Shown here: one piece after another, positions 1-4,932 of the stretch
How the letters are laid out: every line of letters starts with the position of its first letter
How positions within the stretch are numbered: position 1 is the first letter of the stretch
Position numbers and translations under genes: made by a program
Notes under the pieces: generated by a model
Databases searched by the model: none
Told to the model about the DNA's origin: nothing
The model's input: the letters and a program-made list of their open reading frames with translations, nothing else
Assembly (NCBI GenBank): GCA_022545875.1
Contig: JAKEIF010000073.1
Location: 1-5,654 of the forward strand
Direction: 5' to 3'
Length of the DNA: 5,654 nt
Source: Nitrososphaera sp.
GTDB taxonomy: Archaea > Thermoproteota > Nitrososphaeria > Nitrososphaerales > Nitrososphaeraceae

Positions 1-1563
1 ATCCAGTGCACCTTTGACTACGCCATATGTTCCACCCAGAGAACCTGTGTGCGACGCAGCTTGTTTGGCGCCACGGGCGGTCCTTCCGTTCTTAAAGACA
101 ACGATAGGCTTCTGCCTTTCCTTCATCACCCTCTTCGCGGTATTCATGAACTTGCGGCCGTCCCCTAAGCCTTCAACGTAAAGGCCAATGACCTTAGTCT
201 GTGGATCCTCTGACAGATACCAGATCATATCTGCTTCGTCGACATCGGATCTATTCCCATATGAAATCATCTTGCTCATGCCAAACGCGTCTGCACTTTC
301 CATGAACGCAATGCCTACGGTCCCGCTTTGAGACAGAAATGCCACGCTGCCATTTTTGGGGCGAATCATTCTTGCGTGACCCTGGAACGCGCAATCGAGT
401 CTGTTCTGGCCGTTAAACATGCCGATACAGTTGGGTCCGATTATCCGTATGCGAAGCTGCTGTGATAACTCTTTGACCTGAGCTTCTATGGCGGCGCGCT
501 CGCCTCCGAGCTCCTTGCCTCCCCCTGATATGACCACAAAGTTGTGAATGTCTTTCTTTGATGCTGACTTGAGCAGTTCGGGGACAAACTTTAGGTCCAC
601 GGTAACTACAACAATGTCTACCTTGTCCGGGATTTCTTCAATGCTCTTGTAGGCCTTAATTCCCATTATCTCAGAATACCCCTTTGCATTGACTGGGTAT
701 ACTTTACCTTTGTAATCATGCTTGACAAGGCTCTCAAGGACAGAATTTCCGACCTTGCCCGGTTCTGGAGAGGCACCTATGAGCGCTACAGATTTTGCAT
801 TGAAAAAGAGATCCATGTATTCCGAGTCAGGCTGTGAGTTTGATATGACTTCCAAGTCTGGCTTGTCACGCAGGAGAATCTTGGCGTCAACGACGACATA
901 GTCTTTCTCGTAGAATATGACAGGGTTAAAGTCGACGCTTTCATAATACGGGGCCATTTCTGTGCCGAACCTTCCGATGTTAACTAGCGCATCGGCCAGC
1001 ATATCCAAGTCGACTGGCGCCATTCCTCTAAAGCCCTTGAGAATCTTGTTGCCCTTTAGGTCTTCAATCATGCTTTTCGCGTCGTCTTTCGTTATCGGGA
1101 GTACTCTGAAGGAAACATCTTTGAAAACTTCTGTATAGATGCCGCCAATTCCTACCATGATCACCGGCCCGAATTGTGGATCGTTTTGGAGACCAACGAT
1201 AAGTTCTATGCCACCTTGGGCTGCCATTTTTTCCAAAAGCACGCCCTTGACATTGTACTGCTTTGAAAGCCTTCCATGAATGTCATTGAATGCCTCCTGA
1301 GCTTGGGCGGCGTTTGTTATTCCAACCTTTACGCCCTTTACATCAGTCTTGTGTAGGATCTGCGGCGAGACTATCTTGGCGACGAGTGGAAAACCAACGT
1401 CGGTCGCCATTTTCTCTGCTTCCGCAGAACTCTTTGCTAGCGCGTACTTTGGAACTTTGACGCCATACTCTGTCAATACCTGTTTAGCGAGCTCTTCTGT
1501 TATTACTTTCTCTTTGGTTGAAAAAACATCGTTAAAGATCTTTTCGACCTTTTCATTGGCCAT
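1..1563 (-). CDS. ADP-forming acyl-CoA synthetase, fused beta-alpha type (C-terminus outside window)
   Basis: Reading leftward from the ATG at 1563-1561, the frame stays open for 521 codons to the window edge. Family members are about 700 residues, so roughly the last quarter is missing. The enzyme class converts an acid, CoA and ATP to acyl-CoA, ADP and phosphate. The ATP-grasp half comes first (about 1-235): [12 protein letters not shown] (63-74) carries the His (H71) thought to relay phosphate in related enzymes, followed by a [14 protein letters not shown] stretch (140-153) and DFNPVI (211-216). The CoA-binding Rossmann half follows: KSVALIGAS (257-265), GPNCIGMFN (376-384), SQSG (411-414) and SHTGSLGG (504-511). 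H505 in that last motif matches the phosphohistidine of succinyl-CoA synthetase relatives. The order corresponds to subdomains 3-4-1-2-(5). In ammonia-oxidizing archaea such fused enzymes activate 3-hydroxypropionate and 4-hydroxybutyrate for carbon fixation. That substrate is inference here; acetate or another acid remains possible. The 116-base gap to the upstream gene and a TATA box point to its own promoter. Confidence 0.9.
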   Translation of the reverse strand, partial: MANEKVEKIFNDVFSTKEKVITEELAKQVLTEYGVKVPKYALAKSSAEAEKMATDVGFPLVAKIVSPQILHKTDVKGVKVGITNAAQAQEAFNDIHGRLSKQYNVKGVLLEKMAAQGGIELIVGLQNDPQFGPVIMVGIGGIYTEVFKDVSFRVLPITKDDAKSMIEDLKGNKILKGFRGMAPVDLDMLADALVNIGRFGTEMAPYYESVDFNPVIFYEKDYVVVDAKILLRDKPDLEVISNSQPDSEYMDLFFNAKSVALIGASPEPGKVGNSVLESLVKHDYKGKVYPVNAKGYSEIMGIKAYKSIEEIPDKVDIVVVTVDLKFVPELLKSASKKDIHNFVVISGGGKELGGERAAIEAQVKELSQQLRIRIIGPNCIGMFNGQNRLDCAFQGHARMIRPKNGSVAFLSQSGTVGIAFMESADAFGMSKMISYGNRSDVDEADMIWYLSEDPQTKVIGLYVEGLGDGRKFMNTAKRVMKERQKPIVVFKNGRTARGAKQAASHTGSLGGTYGVVKGALD

Positions 1564-1593
1564 GTCTAGTAAATAGAAAAAACCTCATGGCTT

Positions 1594-1601
1594 CTTTTAT
1601 A
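1594..1601 (-). promoter_or_regulatory. TATA box of the acyl-CoA synthetase gene
   Basis: The minus strand reads TATAAAAG here, preceded by ACCCAAAC as a possible BRE. Its centre lies about 35 bases before the ATG at 1563. A start about 25-27 bases downstream would fall near 1571-1574, giving a leader of roughly 8-11 bases. That leader (ending in TTTACTAGAC) has no Shine-Dalgarno motif, which suits the short-leader or leaderless transcripts common in archaea. The start is predicted from spacing only. Confidence 0.6.
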
Positions 1602-1629
1602 GTTTGGGTTCTTTTCGTAATTTCTATCT

Positions 1630-1676
1630 ACAATGGCGATTAGTCGGATTAATATAACACATTGTTTGGTTCGCCA
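1630..1676. repeat. Cluster of short overlapping inverted repeats between two minus-strand genes
   Basis: Three small symmetries overlap in this stretch. ACAATG (1630-1635) matches CATTGT (1660-1665) as an inverted repeat. TGGCGA (1634-1639) matches TCGCCA (1671-1676). ATTAGTCGGATTAAT (1639-1653) is an imperfect palindrome with 6 of 7 arm positions paired. The block begins just after the amidotransferase stop and lies about 30 bases upstream of the synthetase TATA box. It could be a weak 3' hairpin of the first transcript or an operator for the second gene. Six-base matches in so short an AT-rich region can arise by chance. Confidence 0.3.
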
Positions 1677-1679
1677 AGA

Positions 1680-2366
1680 TTACGCCGCCGTTCTTAGTGT
1701 CATGGCAAAATTCTTGTAGACGGCATGGCACATCGATTCCAGCTCAGTCTGCTCATTTTCCTTGGGAATCAAGTCGTCGAGGGCAAGTCCTTCGGCTGTC
1801 ATCTCTTTTTCATATTCTTGACTCCATCGTTTTATCATCTGCAGATCAACTTCAAGGTGAAATTGGATTCCAACCGCAGAGCCTATCCTGAATGCTTGCG
1901 GGTACAGGCCGTTTTTAGCAAGTAGCCTGGCACTCACAGGCAGGTCGTAAGTATCTCCGTGCCACTGAAACACTCTTGCGCGCTTGTCGATGCCTCTAAA
2001 GACATCAGAATGGCCGGCTCGGGTAAGCATGACGTCGTACCAGCCAATCTCTTTTTTGCCTCCCTTAAAGACATGGCCTCCTGCTGCATGGGCGATCAAC
2101 TGGGATCCGAGACAGATTCCGAGGACTGGGACATCCGACTTTATTGCCGATCTTATCAGGTTCTGCTCCTTGTGCAGATAGCTTAAATTGTCATATGCTG
2201 CCATGGGGCCGCCAAGAATAACAACCCCCCCGTAATCGTTGCAAGCTTGAGGGACGTGGTCAATTGGAGCTTGTACTAGTTCGATTTCATGTCTGTCTGA
2301 ACGGAGCATCTCCTCAAGTGACCCAAGCGTCTCGCACTCTATGTTTTGCACCGCCAGGATCTTCAC
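1680..2366 (-). CDS. Class I glutamine amidotransferase (GMP synthase-like glutaminase domain)
   Basis: This 228-residue protein is a complete class I GATase domain, which hydrolyses glutamine and passes ammonia to an acceptor. The catalytic triad is visible: the nucleophile elbow GICLGSQ with C85, then GIQFHLE with H170 and E172. The oxyanion-strand motif ILGGPMAAYDN (50-60) and QWHGDTYDLP (134-143) are typical of the stand-alone group related to the GuaA glutaminase domain. It has no ATP pyrophosphatase domain, so it is not a whole GMP synthetase, and the acceptor cannot be read from the sequence. The tail after about residue 180 is charged and helical-looking. The start is GTG (2366-2364), because no ATG fits the first beta strand KILAVQ. 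A TATA-like element about 26 bases before the GTG suggests a leaderless mRNA. The gene is divergent from the Toprim gene. It is transcribed in the same direction as the synthetase but is separated from it by 116 bases, so co-transcription is doubtful. Confidence 0.88.
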   Translation of the reverse strand: MKILAVQNIECETLGSLEEMLRSDRHEIELVQAPIDHVPQACNDYGGVVILGGPMAAYDNLSYLHKEQNLIRSAIKSDVPVLGICLGSQLIAHAAGGHVFKGGKKEIGWYDVMLTRAGHSDVFRGIDKRARVFQWHGDTYDLPVSARLLAKNGLYPQAFRIGSAVGIQFHLEVDLQMIKRWSQEYEKEMTAEGLALDDLIPKENEQTELESMCHAVYKNFAMTLRTAA

Positions 2367-2387
2367 GCCGATTGTTATGCTTGATCT

Positions 2388-2397
2388 GTATTTATTC
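2388..2397. promoter_or_regulatory. TATA-like element in the 83-base divergent intergenic region
   Basis: The plus strand reads GTATTTATTC and the minus strand GAATAAATAC, so an AT-rich TATA-like core is available in both directions. On the minus strand its centre is about 26 bases before the GTG of the amidotransferase, the classic spacing for a leaderless archaeal transcript. On the plus strand it would place a start near 2419, leaving a leader of about 30 bases for the Toprim gene that includes GGTGG. A second plus-strand candidate is TTAAAT at 2415-2420. The minus-strand assignment is the better supported one. Confidence 0.45.
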
Positions 2398-2440
2398 TTC
2401 TCAAGACCAAAATGTTAAATGCCGAGAACTACCATGTAAG

Positions 2441-2446
2441 GGTGGA
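2441..2446 (+). promoter_or_regulatory. Ribosome binding site of the small Toprim gene
   Basis: GGTGGA sits 3 bases before the ATG at 2450, with its GGTG core about 5 bases away. This is a usual archaeal Shine-Dalgarno form and spacing. It decides the start: the frame is open further upstream to 2264, but that extension lies antisense to the amidotransferase gene and does not resemble the family N-terminus. Confidence 0.6.
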
Positions 2447-2449
2447 CCG

Positions 2450-2890
2450 ATGGGTTACCAGTTCAACGTCGACGACCAAACTGTCGAGCGGCTGCGGACG
2501 TTTGTCGATATGCTAAACGAAGAATACGAGAAGGGCTCAGTCATTGTAGTCGAGGGCAGGCGAGACGCGGAGGCGCTGGCCAAGGTAGGGTTCACCGGAA
2601 CCCCTGCGGTATTTCATCACTTCAAGGGCATCGCTGATTTTCTAGATTCGCACGAGAGCGAACGCAAGAAGATGATCCTACTACTGGATATGGACAGGAC
2701 AGGCAAGTATCTCACGAGCAGGATCGTCTCCCAGCTTCAGACCCGGAGACACAGCGTCACTCTCTTTTACAAAAATGCCCTGGCTAGGATTACTAACGGG
2801 AAGGTAAGGCACGTTGAGGACCTTGCTACATTTGCGCCTCATCTATCCGGCGTCACAGGATCCCGCAAGGATCTCTATTTCTACACGTAG
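2450..2890 (+). CDS. Small Toprim domain protein (archaeal RNase M5/primase-like Toprim family)
   Basis: This 146-residue protein is essentially one Toprim fold, the Mg-binding domain shared by DnaG primases, topoisomerases, OLD nucleases and RNase M5. The first motif is VIVVEGRRDAEAL (31-43) with the conserved E35. The second is LLLDMDRTGK (77-86) with the D80-x-D82 pair. Both metal-binding elements are therefore intact. The N-terminal 30 residues are helical and charged. The C-terminal part contains KVRHVEDL (118-125), as is common in this family. It lacks the zinc and catalytic-core domains of bacterial primase. A 5S rRNA maturase role is known only for bacterial RNase M5 and should not be assumed here. 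The true start is the ATG at 2450, preceded by GGTGG. The gene precedes dnaG, another Toprim gene, by 83 bases on the same strand, and ends in TAG. Its function in archaea is not established; a nucleic acid cleavage or RNA-processing role is an inference. Confidence 0.82.
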   Translation: MGYQFNVDDQTVERLRTFVDMLNEEYEKGSVIVVEGRRDAEALAKVGFTGTPAVFHHFKGIADFLDSHESERKKMILLLDMDRTGKYLTSRIVSQLQTRRHSVTLFYKNALARITNGKVRHVEDLATFAPHLSGVTGSRKDLYFYT

Positions 2891-2921
2891 CGCCTCGTAC
2901 TTCACAAAGCACTTATATTCA

Positions 2922-2939
2922 AGCAGAGAAAAGTCTGCT
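2922..2939. repeat. Inverted repeat in the dnaG upstream region
   Basis: AGCAGA (2922-2927) and TCTGCT (2934-2939) form a perfect 6-base inverted repeat around the spacer GAAAAG. It lies between two TATA-like elements (2912-2919 and 2939-2944) and touches the second one. As DNA it could be an operator that competes with TBP. As RNA, if transcription begins earlier, it could be a small leader hairpin. It is not followed by a T tract, so it does not look like a terminator of the Toprim gene. Confidence 0.35.
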
Positions 2940-2944
2940 ATATA
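2939..2944 (+). promoter_or_regulatory. TATA box candidate for dnaG
   Basis: The plus strand reads TATATA in the context GCTATATAGT. Its centre is 32 bases before the TTG start at 2974, so transcription would begin near 2966-2968 with a leader of only a few bases. A weaker alternative, CTTATATT at 2912-2919, would start the mRNA near 2942 and include GAGG (2958-2961) as a possible ribosome binding site. The choice between them affects which start codon is used. Confidence 0.5.
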
Positions 2945-2973
2945 GTATCAAAACTACGAGGTTATGAAAAAAA

Positions 2974-4221
2974 TTGCCTAGCACAGGTATCGTAAAGTAT
3001 CATGTTAAGTTAAAATTTGAAGTTGATGGTTTGGTCGAGAAGGCCGATATTATCGGCGCTATTTTTGGACAGACCGAAGGCCTCCTTGGTCCTGAAATGA
3101 ACCTCAACGAACTCCAAAAAGTCTCAAAGGTTGGAAGAATCGAAGTAAATGTCGAAACGAAGGGTAGCGTTGCAAAGGGCGATGCGCTTATCCCGATGAG
3201 CACTGACATTTCAACAGCCGCTCTGATCGCTGCCGCAATAGAAAGCATAGACAAGGTCGGACCGTTTCAGGCCAAGTTCAACTTGGTCGGAATAGATGAC
3301 ATTAGGGCGATCAAAAAGAAGGTTATTGTCGACCGCGCCAAAAAGATCGTGCAGGACTGGGCGACAAGGACCATAAGCGAAGGCGAGGAAATGCTCAAGG
3401 ATGTCTATGATGCGAGCAAGCCCGGCAAGCTCACTAGTTTCGGCAAGGCACAGCTGGCATGCGGAACCGGCGTTTTTGATTCAGACTGGATAATCCTGGT
3501 CGAAGGCAGGGCAGACGTAATCAATCTCCTGCGAGCCGGATTTGATAATTCCATCGCTATTGAAGGCGCCAGAATCGACGAAACTGTGACAAAGCTGACA
3601 GAGGGAAAGAAAGTGGTTGCGTTCCTAGACGGCGACAGGGCAGGAGATCTAATCTTGAAGGAACTACAGGGCGTTGTCAAGCTCGACAAGGTACTCCGGG
3701 CACCCAATGGCAAAGAAGTCGAAGAGTGCACGCCGCTTGAAATTTCTGAAATCCTGAAAGAGGCCGTCGCGGCATTTGGAGGGGAGAGTGCCCCACCTCA
3801 GCCAGTACAAACCCACCAAGACCGAAGACATTATCGCAGGCCTGAAAGGGAGCACCGCGATGAATCTCCCGTACATGTCCAGCAGGTCTCGCAGCCTAGT
3901 CCCGTGACCACAAACGACAACCCCGAGATCGTTTCAGCGGTCCGCGACGTTTATCCTCAGATAAACGAAACGCTAGAAGCTGTGGTGCTTGACGGCTCTA
4001 TGAACCAGCTTCTAAAGGTGCCGGTTTCAGAAGTAATCAAGAGGCTTGACAGTGCGGAAGGCGCCAAATTGCTAGTGCTTGACGGCATTGTGACCCAGAG
4101 GTTGGTGGATGCGGCTGACAAGGCAGGAATTGAGTACATTATCGGGCACAGGACGGCAGAGCTGAAAAAGCCGGCTGATGTCAGGGTAAGAACCTTTGGC
4201 GATATCGGCATAAGCAACTAG
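2974..4221 (+). CDS. dnaG: Archaeal DnaG (Toprim protein, exosome-associated, primase-like)
   Basis: This 415-residue protein has the full archaeal DnaG layout. Residues 1-165 are the archaeal N-terminal region (KYHVKLKFEVDGLVEKADII and on). A Toprim domain at about 168-265 has the catalytic Glu E177 in ILVEGRADV and D219-x-D221 in FLDGDRAGD. Residues 271-318 form a linker rich in Pro, Gln, Arg and His. The C-terminal domain (319-415) contains AVVLDGSMN, LLVLDGIVTQRLVDAA and VRTFGD. Archaeal DnaG homologues have been found in the RNA exosome, where they bind the cap and poly(A) RNA, and primase activity has been shown for some; which applies here is not visible. The start is TTG: the frame closes with TGA at 2965 just upstream, and the next in-frame ATG is in GPEMNLN, well inside the conserved region. 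A nearby ATG at 2964 is out of frame by one base across an A7 tract. The next gene starts 6 bases after the TAG stop, suggesting an operon. Confidence 0.93.
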   Translation: MPSTGIVKYHVKLKFEVDGLVEKADIIGAIFGQTEGLLGPEMNLNELQKVSKVGRIEVNVETKGSVAKGDALIPMSTDISTAALIAAAIESIDKVGPFQAKFNLVGIDDIRAIKKKVIVDRAKKIVQDWATRTISEGEEMLKDVYDASKPGKLTSFGKAQLACGTGVFDSDWIILVEGRADVINLLRAGFDNSIAIEGARIDETVTKLTEGKKVVAFLDGDRAGDLILKELQGVVKLDKVLRAPNGKEVEECTPLEISEILKEAVAAFGGESAPPQPVQTHQDRRHYRRPEREHRDESPVHVQQVSQPSPVTTNDNPEIVSAVRDVYPQINETLEAVVLDGSMNQLLKVPVSEVIKRLDSAEGAKLLVLDGIVTQRLVDAADKAGIEYIIGHRTAELKKPADVRVRTFGDIGISN

Positions 4222-4227
4222 AACCTT

Positions 4228-4476
4228 ATGCCGCAAGCGGAGATCAAGCTTCAACATATCCTGACAATAGTGGAGCTCCTGTCAAAGGGAGCCCGCCACA
4301 ACTTTATCGAGATTACAACAACCGAGCTTGGAAAGCATATAGGTAGATCGCAACAGGCAGCCTCAAAGCATTTGCTAGAATTGGAAAACTCTGGCTATCT
4401 TGAGAGGGCAAAGCGCGGCCAAAAATTTGCAGTTCGGATAACAGACAAGGGATTTAATGAGATTCAAAAACTATAG
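4228..4476 (+). CDS. rbkR: Winged helix-turn-helix half of an RbkR-like regulator, ended by an in-frame TAG
   Basis: These 82 codons encode a winged helix like MarR-type and other archaeal regulators. A helix rich in Ile and Leu (residues 5-20) leads into ITTTELGKHIG and the recognition helix RSQQAASKHLLELENSG (40-56). The wing is YLERAKRGQKFAVRITDKG (57-75). In many archaea this domain is fused to CTP-dependent riboflavin kinase as the bifunctional regulator RbkR, which controls riboflavin genes. Here TAG at 4474-4476 follows KL, and the same frame continues directly into a riboflavin kinase domain. The break falls in the helical linker that normally joins the two parts. The product could be a free DNA-binding domain, or the first third of a 234-codon fusion if the stop is read through or is an error. 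The ATG is 6 bases after the dnaG stop and has no clear Shine-Dalgarno motif, so translation may be coupled to dnaG. Confidence 0.8.
   Translation: MPQAEIKLQHILTIVELLSKGARHNFIEITTTELGKHIGRSQQAASKHLLELENSGYLERAKRGQKFAVRITDKGFNEIQKL
4474..4476 (+). other. In-frame amber codon between the two domains of the RbkR-like locus
   Basis: The reading frame is KL-TAG-ASFRTALESSPSTVNFEG, with no frameshift on either side. Replacing this one codon would give an uninterrupted protein of about 234 residues, close to the usual size of archaeal winged helix-riboflavin kinase fusions. A single base change from TAT, TAC or CAG would create the stop. TAG also ends the Toprim, dnaG and FAD synthase genes nearby, so it appears to be an ordinary stop in this genome. 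That argues against wholesale reassignment, though not against local readthrough. Confidence 0.85.
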
Positions 4477-4932
4477 GCGTCATTTCGAACAGCACTCGAA
4501 TCGTCTCCTTCGACCGTAAACTTTGAAGGAAGTGTGGTCTCGGGAATGGGAGAAGGTGCATACTATATGTCGCTCGAAGGCTACCGAAGACAGTTCAAGG
4601 ACAAGCTTGGATACGTCCCGTATCCTGGCACTCTGAACGTAAGACTCGTAGACCCACTGTTCATGAACGCGAGGAGAGAACTTGGAATGCATCCCCCGTC
4701 GGCTTTCATTGATGGCTTCAGCGACGGCACTCGTACGTACGGCTGGGTAAAGTGCTATAGGGCCAGCATCAACAGCAGCACCGCGGTAAATGAGGCAGCC
4801 GTCCTGGTTCTAGAACGAACGCATTACGACGATACAATGCTGGAACTAATCTCGCCTGTTCCAATCAAACAGGCACTTAGCATAAAAAATGGCGACAGGA
4901 TAACGATTCAAGTTCAATTGCCATCCATCTAA
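4477..4932 (+). CDS. ribK: CTP-dependent riboflavin kinase domain (downstream half of the split RbkR-like locus)
   Basis: This domain phosphorylates riboflavin to FMN using CTP, as shown for the Methanocaldococcus enzyme MJ0056, a cradle-loop barrel. Visible motifs are the glycine-rich loop SGMGEGAYYMSL (4540-4575), PYPGTLN with the Thr and Asn that bind Mg and nucleotide (4618-4638), ERTHY (4813-4827), and the end of the barrel from ISPVPIKQAL to ITIQVQL. The first strand, VNFEGSV, begins at about 4516. Between the TAG and that strand there is no ATG, GTG or TTG in frame. The first possible start is GTG at 4534, which would give 132 residues and lose most of strand one. An AAGGA only 3 bases before that GTG is a poor ribosome site. 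The codons 4477-4533 read as linker plus barrel, so the domain was evidently built as part of a fusion. The motifs are intact, so it may still be active. It ends in TAA, overlapping the stop of the convergent FAD synthase gene. Confidence 0.85.
   Translation, partial: ASFRTALESSPSTVNFEGSVVSGMGEGAYYMSLEGYRRQFKDKLGYVPYPGTLNVRLVDPLFMNARRELGMHPPSAFIDGFSDGTRTYGWVKCYRASINSSTAVNEAAVLVLERTHYDDTMLELISPVPIKQALSIKNGDRITIQVQLPSI

Noticed and set aside
1349..1576. 75-codon plus-strand open frame
   Set aside because: It is the antisense shadow of the acyl-CoA synthetase N-terminus, with Ser/Ala/Leu-rich composition and no motif.
1697..2186. Several plus-strand frames of 64-75 codons
   Set aside because: They are shadows opposite the amidotransferase, which has a full catalytic triad on the minus strand.
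2264..2449. 62-codon upstream extension of the small Toprim frame
   Set aside because: It overlaps the amidotransferase gene antisense, has no family resemblance, and the ATG at 2450 has a proper GGTGG site.
2922..2947. Intrinsic terminator of the small Toprim gene
   Set aside because: The 6-base stem is not followed by a T tract and instead abuts a TATA box.
3000..4257. Minus-strand frames of 61-108 codons opposite dnaG
   Set aside because: They are antisense to well-conserved DnaG codons, have low-complexity composition and no domain or ribosome site.
4474..4476. Pyrrolysine insertion at the amber codon
   Set aside because: TAG ends three other genes in the window, and Pyl is not something I can support for this group. 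It is kept only as a test, not as the preferred reading.
4480..4692. 70-codon minus-strand frame opposite the riboflavin kinase
   Set aside because: It is a shadow of the kinase domain, which matches its family on the plus strand.
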